Positions 1 to 10,242 of a stretch of DNA of 64,000 nt are shown here, piece by piece. The position numbers were made by a program, and so were the translations under genes. Position 1 is the stretch's first letter; the number at the start of each line of letters is the position of its first letter. Source of the stretch: an uncultured cyanobacterium (GTDB lineage: Bacteria > Cyanobacteriota > Cyanobacteriia > Cyanobacteriales > Nostocaceae); assembly GCA_903848645.1 (NCBI GenBank), contig CAINGU010000048.1, forward strand, positions 1 through 64,000, given 5' to 3'. The notes under the pieces were generated by a model. It worked only from the letters and a program-made list of their open reading frames with translations, was not told where the DNA came from and searched no databases.

Positions 1-41
1 TCGTAATTACCTGTCCCACCGACTTCTAAAGTTTTACTCAT
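1..41 (-). CDS. possible start of a gene running off the left edge
   Basis: An ATG at 41-39 on the minus strand opens a frame (MSKTLEVGGTGNY) that stays open to the window edge. Only 13 residues are visible, so neither family nor reality can be settled. A second ATG lies a few bases upstream in another frame. The intergenic-looking sequence that follows to 356 is compatible with a divergent promoter region. Confidence 0.25.
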   Translation of the reverse strand, partial: MSKTLEVGGTGNY

Positions 42-356
42 TTTTTACTCATTCATTTTTCAAGGTTCAGAGTGAGTAAATACAAGTAACGCTATAATCA
101 GGGTTTGAGACTACTTAACAGGTTCAAGTCCTTTTATCCGCTTTTTTCTGTAACGGACTTTTAAGTATTTAAAATCGCTATATTTAATAAATTTAAAAGT
201 TAGTTTTGACTTGACATAGTTAGACTAACTTAGCATTGCAACTTTATTTATACTAAGTCTATATTAGCAGTGTTTACGATATTTAGCTTAGTAGTTTATG
301 TACTGTTGAGAAAATATAGATTGTTAGACGTAAGTGAATTTAGATAAACCAACACA
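42..356. other. intergenic region, AT-rich
   Basis: I see no gene here. The stretch is AT-rich and probably carries promoters for the small secreted protein gene at 357 and for the possible leftward gene at the edge. A GGTTCAAGTCC string near 120 resembles a tRNA T-arm, but no other tRNA arms surround it. Confidence 0.4.
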
Positions 357-710
357 ATGAACCATCTAAAACGATTATTCTTAACCACATTTATCACAAC
401 TGCTTGCATTGTTAGCACAGCTATACAAGCAAAAGCCGATAATTACCGTGCGGGGAAATTTACAATTACCATAAATGATCATAAAAACGGTGTAACCTAC
501 ATTGGTTGTGATCAAAAACGCCAGTGCATTAAATTACAAGATGGTACAAAATGGCGTGATCAGGGTTACAGGGGTATTACTTGGGAAAATGGTGACTATG
601 CTTACTCTGTTTCTTGGTTGGAAGGTTTAAATAATCAAATGTATTTGAATATTTATAACAAGAATAAACGAATATTACGTGAAAAAATGATACTTATTCA
701 AAGTTCATAA
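357..710 (+). CDS. small secreted hypothetical protein
   Basis: This 117-residue protein begins with a basic-hydrophobic segment ending at AIQAKA, a typical Sec signal peptide, so it is probably exported. The mature part is about 90 residues, with two cysteines close together (CDQKRQC) that could form a disulfide, and several Trp and Tyr residues. I do not recognise the family. It stands alone, with over 300 bp of non-coding sequence on each side. The function is unknown; a periplasmic or secreted role is inferred only from the leader. Confidence 0.6.
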   Translation: MNHLKRLFLTTFITTACIVSTAIQAKADNYRAGKFTITINDHKNGVTYIGCDQKRQCIKLQDGTKWRDQGYRGITWENGDYAYSVSWLEGLNNQMYLNIYNKNKRILREKMILIQSS

Positions 711-1050
711 TCTTCACTGAATTTTTGTTACAAAAAATATGTACTTAGCAATGAAAGTAAATAAAAAATAAACTAGGAAAGTATTTACAACTACGCTTGG
801 ATATGATTATTATCTTAACTGGTATATAAGTTGCTACATCAAGCAATAAAGCGGGTGTTAATAAAAAGACCATTTGTGGTTAAATAATCTGAGCTTAGAG
901 GGCTATAGGCAGACATTCTTCGGTTAAAGAGCGATAGCGCAGCGCTCCGTAGGAATCGCCCGCCAAGTTATCAAAGAAACATCAATAATTCCATCCCATT
1001 CTCCCTTGTTTCTTGAAAGTAAAGTCATACAAAATTAGGAAATTCTCAAA
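711..1050. other. intergenic region with a dispersed repeat
   Basis: No gene is seen. At 931-959 lies a short repeat (gcgatagcgcagcgctccgt and following bases) that recurs in inverted orientation and slightly different form near 63239-63272, so it is a dispersed palindromic repeat of the genome. The rest probably holds the leader of the multicopper oxidase gene. Confidence 0.45.
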
Positions 1051-3111
1051 ATGTCTCAGTACAAATGTCATTATCCAGACTTAATTAGAGCCTGGAAAAT
1101 GGTTGCTTTCACGGCCTTTGTATCGGTATTGATCATATTCTCGGCGCAACCTGTACAAGCAGCACCAGGAGAACGCATCTTTGAAAACCCCCCCGTGTTG
1201 GAACTCCACCAGCCAGCTATCCCAACTCCCAGAAGTCTAGCTAACCCCAAAACAAAGCCGGATGGCCAGGTTGAGTTCGATCTCAGCGTTCAATATACTA
1301 GTGGCGAAATCTACAATCCGACAACAAACAAAAATGACAAAGTAAACTTGCGTAGCTATGTTGGCACTGGTACTAGCACGGAAATACCTTATGTCGGACC
1401 GACCATCGAGGTCAAACCAGGCAACACCGTGCGAATCAACTTAAAAAACGAACTACCGCAGAGTTTTAGTCCTCGTTGCCAAGACTTACGTCAGCCAGGT
1501 AATGAGAATGAGCCTAATTGCAACAACCACAACCGCACGAATTTGCATTCCCATGGCTTATGGATCAGTCCGACAGGTAATAGTGACAATGTGCTGTCAG
1601 TCATTGATCCTACAGTTACCTTCCAATATGAATACAACATTCCTTCTGACCATCCTGCTGGCACATTTTGGTATCACCCCCATTTACATGGTTCAACGGC
1701 ACTCCAAGTAGCCAGTGGTCTGTCCGGCGCTCTCATCGTGCGCGGCAATCGCCTACCTAGTGAAAGTGCTAACGGCGACATTGACACCTTGCTAAATAAA
1801 GCCAATATCAAAGAACAAATCTTAGTTTTCCAGCAAATTCAATACGCCTGCCTCGACGATAACAACAATGTAAAGTGGGATTGTCAACCCACAGAGACCG
1901 GTGAAATCGAGTCTTACAAAGGATTGTTTAGCCCCAGATCCTGGACTGATTCTCAACGCTACACCAGTATCAACGGGCAGGTTCTGCCAACCTTCACAGC
2001 CGAATCCGGCAAAATTGAGCGATGGCGGATGATTCATGGGGGTGTACGCAACACCATCAACCTAGAGTTTCGCAAATTGGCAGATGGCGCACCTGATCTT
2101 GCCACTTATCTGAAAACTGGCAAAATTGACAGTTACAAAAAGGAATATTGTCCGAGTACCAATAAAACCCTCCCTTACCACATCATCGCCGATGACGGAC
2201 TAACCAGATCCGCCGCATGGGAAACCACATTAACTACCTTGCAGCCTGGCTACCGCAACGATGCCCTGGTGGTTTTTCCCGAAGTCGGTGGTTATTGTGT
2301 AGTTGATGCACAAGCCCCAGCGTCAGAAAGTGTCGGACGAGCGGAAGAGAAAAGTCAATTGTTGGGTTTCGTTAAGGTTAATGAAACACCAGAAATGCCA
2401 GTTACTTACATTGAAGACAAGCAAGAGTATGACATTCGCGGTTATCTGACAAATAAACTTGTTGATGCTGCTCGTCATCTCTCTATTCCTTCGATGGAGA
2501 AGAAGATTGTAAACGACCTGGAAAACGGGCTAAAACTTACAGCCTTTATGCCTCATCTTGATGTTAAAGATAGCGAAGTCAATGGCTATCAGGAATTGGC
2601 TTTTTCTATTGATTTTCCCAACTTTCAGGTCAGCAATAAAACGGTCGAGACATCAAAACCTGTTGATTATCAGGTTTACGATCATAAGCGTGTTGATCGG
2701 ACACTGACGCTAGGCAAAGTGGAGGAATGGACTTTGCAATCAAACGCCGCTGGACATCCGTTCCACATCCATGTGAATCCTTTCCAGATCGTCAAAATCC
2801 TTGATCCAAATGGTAAGGATGTTAGTAGAGCCGATGTGAAAGATGATTTCAGTGGAGCGATTGATCCAGAATATCGAGGACTGAAAGGCGTATGGAAAGA
2901 CACTATCTGGGTAAAAACTGTTACCAAAGATGTTGAAGGTGTGAAAAAAGAGTTACCCTACAAGATATTTATACGCACCCGTTACGAACGTTATATCGGT
3001 GACTTTGTGTTGCACTGCCATATTCTTGACCATGAAGACCAAGGCATGATGCAAAATGTCAGTATTGTCATTCCAAAACCTGTGGGCGTAAAAACTGCCA
3101 GTCACAGTTAA
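1051..3111 (+). CDS. exported multicopper oxidase
   Basis: The 686-residue protein starts with a signal peptide ending near PVQAAPG. All copper-binding motifs of the multicopper oxidase superfamily are visible: HSHG (His166, His168), HPHLHG (His209, His211, His213), HPFHIH (His569, His572, His574) and HCHILDH with a Met ligand (His655, Cys656, His657, His661, Met666). It should therefore hold a type 1 copper and a trinuclear centre and reduce O2 to water while oxidising a phenolic, metal or other substrate in the periplasm. The substrate cannot be read from sequence. The length is larger than compact CueO-type enzymes. It is a stand-alone gene and no copper chaperone lies next to it. Confidence 0.9.
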   Translation: MSQYKCHYPDLIRAWKMVAFTAFVSVLIIFSAQPVQAAPGERIFENPPVLELHQPAIPTPRSLANPKTKPDGQVEFDLSVQYTSGEIYNPTTNKNDKVNLRSYVGTGTSTEIPYVGPTIEVKPGNTVRINLKNELPQSFSPRCQDLRQPGNENEPNCNNHNRTNLHSHGLWISPTGNSDNVLSVIDPTVTFQYEYNIPSDHPAGTFWYHPHLHGSTALQVASGLSGALIVRGNRLPSESANGDIDTLLNKANIKEQILVFQQIQYACLDDNNNVKWDCQPTETGEIESYKGLFSPRSWTDSQRYTSINGQVLPTFTAESGKIERWRMIHGGVRNTINLEFRKLADGAPDLATYLKTGKIDSYKKEYCPSTNKTLPYHIIADDGLTRSAAWETTLTTLQPGYRNDALVVFPEVGGYCVVDAQAPASESVGRAEEKSQLLGFVKVNETPEMPVTYIEDKQEYDIRGYLTNKLVDAARHLSIPSMEKKIVNDLENGLKLTAFMPHLDVKDSEVNGYQELAFSIDFPNFQVSNKTVETSKPVDYQVYDHKRVDRTLTLGKVEEWTLQSNAAGHPFHIHVNPFQIVKILDPNGKDVSRADVKDDFSGAIDPEYRGLKGVWKDTIWVKTVTKDVEGVKKELPYKIFIRTRYERYIGDFVLHCHILDHEDQGMMQNVSIVIPKPVGVKTASHS

Positions 3112-3163
3112 ATAGGCGGTTCACAGCCAATACTTGTCGGTTAAGCTCAAACAATGAAATTAC

Positions 3164-3239
3164 GTAGGTTGGGTTGACGCAAGGAAACCCAACATTTATA
3201 AGCATTTATTGAGTTTTACTATCGTTTAACCCAACCTAC
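3164..3239. repeat. inverted repeat (GTAGGTTGGGTT type)
   Basis: A perfect 12-bp arm gtaggttgggtt (3164-3175) is repeated in inverse orientation as aacccaacctac (3228-3239). The loop contains another aacccaac. The unit lies between the multicopper oxidase stop and the next gene. It is probably a dispersed palindromic repeat and could act as a transcript-end hairpin. Confidence 0.6.
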
Positions 3240-3339
3240 ATTTCCTTAACCGAACAGTATTGAAACTTACTCACATTTCATGATCTTCATTGAAGTTTTG
3301 TAACAACAATTATTTATTCACTTTATCAGGAGGTTGGAT

Positions 3340-5285
3340 ATGTCTCAAGCAAATACATCAATTAATCATCATGTTGAAGACTACTTAAATTATTATTGTG
3401 AATTACCTCATTCTCCTAAATTCGCTATTTTACTCAAAGGTAAATGGGGGTCTGGTAAAACATGGTTTATAAATCAATATCGTGGAAAGCTAGAAGCAGA
3501 AGGAAAAAATCTTTATATGTCAGTCTATATGGAGTTAGTAAATATTCAGAAATAGAAGAATCCCTTTTTGAGCAATTAGATCCTATCTTTTCATATAAAG
3601 GTAGAGTATTAGTAGGAAAAATTCTAAAAGGAGCTTTAAAAGCCACGTTTAAAATTGATTTCAATCATGATGGTAAAGATGATGGAACGTTGAATTTTTC
3701 TATTCCAGATATAAACATTCCTGAAAAATTTAATGATTCTAACTTTGATCTTTTAATCTTTGATGATTTGGAACGTTGCAGCATAAAAATTGAAAATATT
3801 TTGGGATATATTAATAGCTTTGTAGAATCGCAGGATTTAAAAGTAGTCATAATTGCAAATGAAGATGAAATCAATACCAAACAAGAAGAATATAAAAGAA
3901 TAAAAGAAAAATTAATTGGTAAGACTTTTGAAATTTCTCCTGATTTTCTAGGGGCGTTCAATGACTTTATAAATCAAATAGAATACAATGATATCACAAA
4001 TATTTTACCGAATAATCTTACTCTGATTCAAGAATTATTTATAAAGGCAGAATGCAAAAATTTAAGATTTTTGAATCAAATCAGTTTAGATTTTAAAAGA
4101 ATATTTAGTATTTTACCACGAGAGGCACAGAAAAAATCGGATTTATTAGAAGAAATTTTACAATTATTAACAATTTTTTCAATTGAAATTTATAGTGCAA
4201 GACTCAAACCAGAAAATATTAGTCAATTATCAGAGAAAATAAGTAAAGAATTAGCATTGTCACGACCACAAAAAGATCATATAGATACTGATTTACAAGA
4301 AAATAATGCCAAAAAAGAAATTTTTAATAACTCATTTTTACAAATTTTTCAGAAATATGGTTATGTCAATTTAAGTTTAATTTCTAATAACCCTTTTCCC
4401 AGTTTATTATGGTGGGAACATTTTTTTGATAAAGGAATTGTAGATAAAGATACTTTAGAGAAATTAATGCCAAGTAGCAAATATTTTCAAGATGAAAATA
4501 CTCCTAATTGGCTGAAACTGTGGCACTATACTAGACATACAGATGAAGAGTTTGAAAAAATACTTAATCAAGTAGAGTCAGAATACAAAAAGAGAGAATT
4601 TGAAGATATTGGAATAATTAAACATATTACTGGATTGTTTTTAAAATTTTCTCATATTGGATTATATAGCAAAAGTAAGGAAGATATTATTGACGAAGCA
4701 AAACAATATATTGATGAATTAAAGATGTCTGGGAAGTTAGATATAAAATATCGTGACGATATATTTGGTGCTTATATGGGGCTTAGTTTTCAATGTAAAA
4801 ATGATCCAGAATTTAAAGAATTTGAGAATTATATTGTGCAATGTCAAGAAAAAGTAATGCTTCAAAATATATCTGATGAAGCAAACAAATTACTTAATAT
4901 TATGCAAAATGATATTAGTAAGTTCTGCTCCTTAATTTGTATGAATTTTTCAAGCTATTCAGAAGAACCATATAGTAGGTTTCCTATTTTTAAATATTTG
5001 TCTCCACAAAATTTTATGGAAACTGTTTTAAGGCTTCCTCATGAGAATAAATTCATTGTATTTTCTTCGTTACAAAAAAGATATGAATACAAAAATATTG
5101 TTGAACAATTAGTTGATGAATTGGATTTCCTGAAAGAGTTTCAAAAGTTATTCTTAGTAGAAGTTGCTCAAAGAAAAGGAAAAATAAGTGGATACATATT
5201 AAGTCTTTCAAACGAACAATATTTGCAAAAAATTATTAGTGATCTTGAACAAATAAAAAATGCTCCCCAGCAAAATAATACATAA
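3340..5285 (+). CDS. KAP-like P-loop NTPase, split by a -1 frameshift
   Basis: Start ATG 3340 has an excellent ribosome site (CAGGAGG, 6 bp upstream). The first frame carries a Walker A motif (GKWGSGKT) but stops at 3555. The frame one base back continues to 5285 with a Walker B (LLIFDDLERC) and a downstream NEDEI sensor-like segment. Joined at the A-AAA-AAT heptamer 3504-3510 the product would be about 648 residues. The Walker B form resembles KAP-family NTPases, whose members often have defence-like or membrane-linked roles, but I see no clear transmembrane insertion here. The gene is AT-rich compared with its neighbours, which hints at transfer. Either this is programmed -1 frameshifting or the gene is a recent pseudogene with one A lost. 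Confidence 0.65.
3504..3510 (+). promoter_or_regulatory. possible -1 slippery heptamer
   Basis: In the frame of the upstream part the sequence reads GGA-AAA-AAT, which gives the X-XXY-YYZ pattern A-AAA-AAT. A one-base backward slip at exactly this point moves ribosomes into the long downstream frame, reading AAA-AAA-TCT. The alternative is a simple loss of one A from an original A7 tract. I did not identify a clear stimulatory stem-loop downstream. Confidence 0.4.
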
Positions 5286-5344
5286 ATTCATAATATTTGA
5301 TAAAGAGACATAGACTTTTGCAAGATTACGAAAAATCCAGATGT

Positions 5345-5587
5345 GTAGGGGTTTAGCACTGCTCATTGGTGTCAACTTAACGTAAAACCCATAGCCCGTC
5401 TGGGAATGAATTCCCAGTCTAATAGCAAAAGTTGTCTTTTGATGACTAAATAACCCAGAAATTTTTGAGTAAACTTTAGTTTACTTTCGCTATTAGCCCG
5501 GAAATTCATTTCTGGGCGGGTTTGTCAGCCAACAGATAAGACATTTTTAGCCTAAGTTGACACCAATGAGCAGTGCTAAACCCCTAC
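5345..5587. mobile_element. MITE with perfect 35-bp terminal inverted repeats
   Basis: Bases 5345-5379 (starting gtaggggtttagcactgctc) are repeated as an exact reverse complement at 5553-5587, enclosing about 173 bp with no coding frame. Inside are further imperfect inverted segments (gcccgtctgggaatgaattc against gaaattcatttctgggcggg). TA dinucleotides sit at both outer ends, which would fit a TA target duplication of the IS630/Tc1 type, but this is inference. The element lies between the KAP-like gene and clpC, which converge on it. Confidence 0.75.
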
Positions 5588-5716
5588 CTATAGAATCAAA
5601 TGATTAAGCCATCTTGCGTCTTCGTGGTTCATTTATCCATATTCTTCCATAAAAAAAAGTGGGTTAACAATAAAGTCACCCACCAAATAAATTACCGATA
5701 TTGTAGAAATCCGTAA

Positions 5717-8170
5717 TTAACCAACATTAGTTAATAACAACTCACGGGTTTCCGATTTCCTGACCTTTACCTGGCCATCATCATCTACATCAACAATAGC
5801 CTTATCTCCATCTGCAATTTCCCCAGATAAGATCGCTTCAACCAAAGAATCTTCCAGTAGACGCATAATAGCACGGCGTAATGGTCTAGCACCATAGCTA
5901 GGGTCATAGCCTTCCTGTACAACCTTCTCTTTAAAGGCTTCAGTCACTTCTAAAGTGATGTCCTTATCTTTAAGACGACTAGCAACATCACGCAGCATGA
6001 TTTCAGCAATTTGCTTGACTTCATCTTTGTTGAGTTGAGTGAAGACGATAATATCATCAACACGGTTGAGGAATTCGGGACGGAAATATGCTTTGAGTTC
6101 TTCGTTAACTAAGTTACGAATCCGATGATAACTAGCGTCTGCTGCATTATCAAACTCAAACCCTAAGCTACTACCACCTTTTTCAATTACCTTAGAACCG
6201 ATATTAGAAGTCAAGATAATTAATGTATTCTTGAAATCTACTTTTCGACCTTTCGCATCCGTAAGATGACCGTCATCCAAGATTTGCAGCAGCATATTGA
6301 ATACGTCGGGATGCGCTTTTTCGATTTCGTCGAATAGCAACACTGTGTAAGGTTTGCGCCGCACAGCTTCCGTTAGTTGTCCGCCTTCGTCGTATCCTAC
6401 ATAACCTGGAGGTGAACCAATCAACTTAGAAACGTTGTGGCTTTCCATGTATTCGGACATATCCAAACGCACCATTGATTCTTCCGAACCGAAGAAGTAA
6501 GAAGCTAAAGCTTTAGCTAATTCAGTTTTACCGACACCAGTTGGTCCAGAGAAGATAAAACTAGCAATGGGACGATTAGGACTTTTTAAGCCGACACGGG
6601 CGCGACGAATGGCGCGGGAAACGGATGTAACTGCTTGTTCTTGACCGATGAGTCTTGTATGTAAGGTGTCTTCAAGATGTAAAAGTAACTCTGATTCAGA
6701 TTCAGTCAGCTTGTTAACGGGAACACCAGTCCAAGAAGCGACAATTTGAGCAATGTCTTCTTCGTTGACAAGGGGAGCGTTAACGGTTTCCTGGTTTTCT
6801 TCTAAATCCAGTCTGGCTTGAAGTGACAATTCTTGTATCCGCAATTTACCAGCTTTACTAAAATCTTGAACTCTAATGGCTTCAGATTTGGCTTTGGTAG
6901 CGGTGGTTAATTCCTTTTTGAGTTCCTTGTTATTCGCAATGTGCGAGTGACGTAAGCGCACGCGAGAACCAGCTTCATCAATCAAGTCAATGGCTTTGTC
7001 GGGTAGGAAGCGATCGCTAATGTAACGATCTGCCAATTCAGCCGCCGCAACTACCGCTTCATCAGTAATATTGACTTTATGGTGCTGTTCATAAGCACTG
7101 CGTAAACCATAGAGAATCTCAATGGTTTCTGCTACCGAGGGTTCACCGACCAAAATCGGCTGGAAACGGCGCTCTAGAGCCGCATCACGCTCAATATGTT
7201 GACGATATTCATCTAAGGTAGTCGCACCAATACACTGGAGTTCACCCCGTGCTAGAGCCGGTTTCAGGATATTAGCTGCATCTAAACCGCCTTCTGTGCC
7301 ACCTGCACCGACTAAAGTATGAATTTCATCAATCACTAAAATGATGTTACCTGCGGTGCGGACTTCCTCCATGATTTTTTTCAGGCGTTCCTCAAAGTCG
7401 CCACGGAAGCGAGTTCCAGCCACTACAGACCCCATATCCAAGCTAATTACTTGCTTGTCGAGGAGAACTTCGGGAACATCTTGATTGACAATGCGTTGCG
7501 CTAGACCTTCGGCGATCGCCGTTTTCCCAACCCCTGGTTCTCCAATCAAAACCGGGTTATTTTTGGTTCTACGACCGAGAATTTGCACAGTCCGTTCAAT
7601 TTCCTTCTGGCGACCAACTACGGGGTCTAGTCTGCCCTCCTGAGCCAATTTGGTGAGGTTTCTGCCAAACTCCTCGATAGATAGATTTTGATTGCGCTGG
7701 GAATTATTACCCCTACCACCAGCCACAACGGTTGTATCTTCGCCCAATCGGCTCATCACAGCCGAACGGATAACTGGTAAATCCACTCCTAGATTTTGTA
7801 ATACTTTGGCGGCGACTCCTTCCCCAGCCTCAGTTAAACCTAATAATAAGTGTTCAGTGTTTATGTAATTATGTCCAAGACCGTGAGCCTCTCGGAAAGA
7901 TTGCTCAAATAGGCTTTTTACTTTCGGGGTAAAAGGAATTTCCGGTGGGACAAACCCAGAACCCCGGCCAATTATTTTTTCTACTTCCCGACGGGCTTCT
8001 TTCAGGGTAACACCCAACTCAGCCAGCACCTTAGCAGCAACACCTGTTCCTTCTCCCATTAGACCCAGGAGAATTTGTTCTGTTCCTACAAAGTTGTGTC
8101 CCAGTCGTCGTGCTTCCTCCTGGGCTAACATAATTACCCTAATGGCTTCGGAAGTGAAGTGTTCAAACAT
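5717..8170 (-). CDS. clpC: ATP-dependent Clp protease ATP-binding subunit ClpC
   Basis: The 817-residue protein has the full ClpC plan: two N-terminal Clp repeats (about residues 1-145), a first AAA+ domain with [13 protein letters not shown] and the [13 protein letters not shown] Walker B region, a central UVR-like coiled segment (about 400-450), and a second AAA+ domain with [14 protein letters not shown]. ClpC unfolds substrates and feeds them to ClpP in the cytosol; in cyanobacteria it is the main essential Hsp100 and also takes part in chloroplast-type protein quality control. The start is the conserved [11 protein letters not shown]. It is monocistronic here, with about 245 bp of upstream leader. 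Confidence 0.97.
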   Translation of the reverse strand: MFEHFTSEAIRVIMLAQEEARRLGHNFVGTEQILLGLMGEGTGVAAKVLAELGVTLKEARREVEKIIGRGSGFVPPEIPFTPKVKSLFEQSFREAHGLGHNYINTEHLLLGLTEAGEGVAAKVLQNLGVDLPVIRSAVMSRLGEDTTVVAGGRGNNSQRNQNLSIEEFGRNLTKLAQEGRLDPVVGRQKEIERTVQILGRRTKNNPVLIGEPGVGKTAIAEGLAQRIVNQDVPEVLLDKQVISLDMGSVVAGTRFRGDFEERLKKIMEEVRTAGNIILVIDEIHTLVGAGGTEGGLDAANILKPALARGELQCIGATTLDEYRQHIERDAALERRFQPILVGEPSVAETIEILYGLRSAYEQHHKVNITDEAVVAAAELADRYISDRFLPDKAIDLIDEAGSRVRLRHSHIANNKELKKELTTATKAKSEAIRVQDFSKAGKLRIQELSLQARLDLEENQETVNAPLVNEEDIAQIVASWTGVPVNKLTESESELLLHLEDTLHTRLIGQEQAVTSVSRAIRRARVGLKSPNRPIASFIFSGPTGVGKTELAKALASYFFGSEESMVRLDMSEYMESHNVSKLIGSPPGYVGYDEGGQLTEAVRRKPYTVLLFDEIEKAHPDVFNMLLQILDDGHLTDAKGRKVDFKNTLIILTSNIGSKVIEKGGSSLGFEFDNAADASYHRIRNLVNEELKAYFRPEFLNRVDDIIVFTQLNKDEVKQIAEIMLRDVASRLKDKDITLEVTEAFKEKVVQEGYDPSYGARPLRRAIMRLLEDSLVEAILSGEIADGDKAIVDVDDDGQVKVRKSETRELLLTNVG

Positions 8171-8414
8171 AGCGGGTTCTTTCCCTCGTGCTGCTTGGAC
8201 TTTGGGTGAGATATAATTTCACCCTCATCTAAAGTTTCTTGTATTTTCTTAAAGATAATGTATCTTTATTTAAAGCTAAATGGCAGTAGTGACAGCCGTA
8301 AGTGACAAGGCGTAGTTGCCGTCATTCTCCAGATAATGGTGGATAATTAGCAATGATAGAGATTTTTTGCTCTTGAGTTGTTGATTTATTGCTAACTTCA
8401 TACGGGTATTAATT

Positions 8415-8711
8415 ATGATAGAACCTTCCGGTGGTAAAGACCAACAACATCCACTCTACAACCGCGATCGCCCCCTTATTGATATTTTACTCTCTCAAGA
8501 CGCAACGGACTACAATTTATCAGAATTAGCTAGACTAAAAATTCGTTATCAAGGTTTTCCGGGAGCGCGAGACATCCAAAGTAACTTAGATAAAGTTTTG
8601 CAACGCTGGGGTTTAACGGAAACTGAACTGTTTGCAAAAACCCGTCAAATCCATGATATAGGCGGAATTTACAAAAGTAGTGGCAAAAAAGATGAGCAGG
8701 ATTGGAATTAG
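8415..8711 (+). CDS. DUF3288-type conserved cyanobacterial protein
   Basis: This 98-residue soluble protein contains a KDQQHPLYNRDRPLID segment near the N-terminus that I associate with the cyanobacterial DUF3288 family; the function is unknown. It is transcribed divergently from clpC and ends tail to tail with the Mce gene, overlapping it by 4 bp. An alpha-helical middle (about residues 35-80) and a charged tail are visible. The family assignment is from memory of the motif, not from a search. Confidence 0.7.
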   Translation: MIEPSGGKDQQHPLYNRDRPLIDILLSQDATDYNLSELARLKIRYQGFPGARDIQSNLDKVLQRWGLTETELFAKTRQIHDIGGIYKSSGKKDEQDWN

Positions 8712-10168
8712 GGGTTGGGGACTGGGGACTGGGGACTGGGGATTGGGGATTGGGAAAAATTATCTGTCCCCTGTTTTTGATAATCTCGGAGTTGTTGTCG
8801 GAGTTTGTCTTGGGATGAATTGGGTGTTTCTGTGACTGGTTGGGGGGTTTCTTCTACTTTCTCCAATGTTTTAGGTGCGGGATTTATGACTAATGCTTGT
8901 TTTTGGGGAACAGGTGCGGTAATTACTACTTTTGGAGGATTAGCAGCAGCTTTGAGAGAATCTAAAGTAACAGCTACTTTAGTTTGTTCTTGTATGTCTT
9001 TGCTAGAAGAAACTAATTTACTCAGACCATTTACTAATCGCAGCACATTTTGACGGAACTTAGGATCGCCTGTTAATTCGTCTAAATCAGCGGTGATTTT
9101 TTGCGTATTTTCAAAGGTTGCTCTAGCTGAATCTAAAGTTTGTTGTAGTAAGACAATGTTTTTTGGATCATTTAAAGTTTTAGAAGCATCTTTTAAATTC
9201 GCAGAAGCTTCCGCTGCATTTGCAGACAGGGTTTCTAGATTGTTTAATAATTGCCCTTGGGTTAAGCGATTAATTGCAGGTGACAAACTAGTAACTGTTT
9301 GACGAAGTTGGTTACTAGTTTCCGTCATACTATTCAAAGCACCAACTAAAGAAGAACGATTAGTAGTGACAAGACTATCTAAGTTCGTTAGCAAACGACT
9401 TGCTTGTTTGGCTGTGACACTAAAGTCTTTAGCTGTTGTTCCTAATTGATCTGCTGTTTTCGTGGAGGTTGCAGTTAGTTGGGTTGTAGAGCGTTGTAAT
9501 GTGGCTGCTGTATTAGAAAATATGCCTAATTGTCCTTTGAAGGTTTTGCTCAAACCTTGTAAATCCTTAGTCAAGTCGGCGATATTTGCCGCAGCATTAG
9601 CTGAATTTTCTAAGGTTCGGTTAACATTTTTATAAAACTTTTCGTTACTATATTGAGCAGCGAAATTAGATGATTGACGAATTAGTTCATCAGCACTGAT
9701 GCCAATTTCACCTTTTAAGCGAGAACCATTACAAATAATCAGACTGGGATTACAGTCTTTATCTAAAGGTTTAGCAATTACCTTCCCAGTAGGTAAATCC
9801 CCCTTTGGGGTAATGTCAATAATATTTTCGCTAATTAATCCACTTTGATTGGCTTCAATGGTCGAATTACTGGGAATCGTTAAATCAGGTGAGTTAATTT
9901 GAATTTCTACATCAATGGCATTTGATCCAGCTTTTACACTGGTAATAGTCCCCACTTTCACCCCCCGAAAACGTACTGCTGCACCCTTTTGCATTCCCCC
10001 AGCGTTAGCGAATTCGACAACTGCTTGATAAGAACTTTGTCCAGGGGTGATTCTATTTAACCACAGTAAAATTACTCCAAATGCGCCTAACCCTAGCAGG
10101 AGCAACAATCCTACAGAGCCTTCTCTCCATGTACGTGCGGACGTGAAACTGCTAATTAGACCTCGCAT
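8708..10168 (-). CDS. MlaD/Mce-family lipid-transport protein
   Basis: The 486-residue protein has one N-terminal membrane anchor (about residues 18-36), then an MCE domain (about 42-120, with AAVRFRGVKVGTITSV). A long helical region rich in Ala, Thr and Asn follows (about 160-390), ending in a Pro/Ser-rich tail. MlaD-type proteins form periplasmic rings that move lipids between membranes together with an MlaE permease and MlaF ATPase. The gene directly follows the MlaF-like ATPase gene (74 bp gap), so the two are probably co-transcribed. No permease gene is present here. The last codons derive from a short tandem repeat, so the tail is probably not conserved. Confidence 0.88.
   Translation of the reverse strand: MRGLISSFTSARTWREGSVGLLLLLGLGAFGVILLWLNRITPGQSSYQAVVEFANAGGMQKGAAVRFRGVKVGTITSVKAGSNAIDVEIQINSPDLTIPSNSTIEANQSGLISENIIDITPKGDLPTGKVIAKPLDKDCNPSLIICNGSRLKGEIGISADELIRQSSNFAAQYSNEKFYKNVNRTLENSANAAANIADLTKDLQGLSKTFKGQLGIFSNTAATLQRSTTQLTATSTKTADQLGTTAKDFSVTAKQASRLLTNLDSLVTTNRSSLVGALNSMTETSNQLRQTVTSLSPAINRLTQGQLLNNLETLSANAAEASANLKDASKTLNDPKNIVLLQQTLDSARATFENTQKITADLDELTGDPKFRQNVLRLVNGLSKLVSSSKDIQEQTKVAVTLDSLKAAANPPKVVITAPVPQKQALVINPAPKTLEKVEETPQPVTETPNSSQDKLRQQLRDYQKQGTDNFSQSPIPSPQSPVPNP
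8711..8754. repeat. short tandem repeat (GGGGACT/GGGGATT)
   Basis: Seven-base units ggggact and ggggatt repeat about six times. The array lies within the 3' end of the Mce gene on the minus strand and encodes its proline-serine tail (PSPQSPVPNP). It is a short tandemly repeated repetitive sequence of the kind common in heterocystous cyanobacteria. Unit number could vary between strains and so alter the tail length. Confidence 0.75.
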
Positions 10169-10242
10169 TTATTCCTCCACTGATAGCGTTAGCGTAACAT
10201 AAGCCATAAAATTAAACTTAGTAATTTTCTTTAATTTGGTAC

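Noticed and set aside
110-150. possible tRNA T-arm (GGTTCAAGTCC)
   Set aside because: The stem is mismatched and there are no D-arm, anticodon arm or acceptor stem in the right places.
5345-5587. MITE considered as a rho-independent terminator for the KAP-like gene
   Set aside because: The arms are 35 bp long and 173 bp apart with no T-run, which fits a mobile repeat better, although some transcript-end effect is possible.
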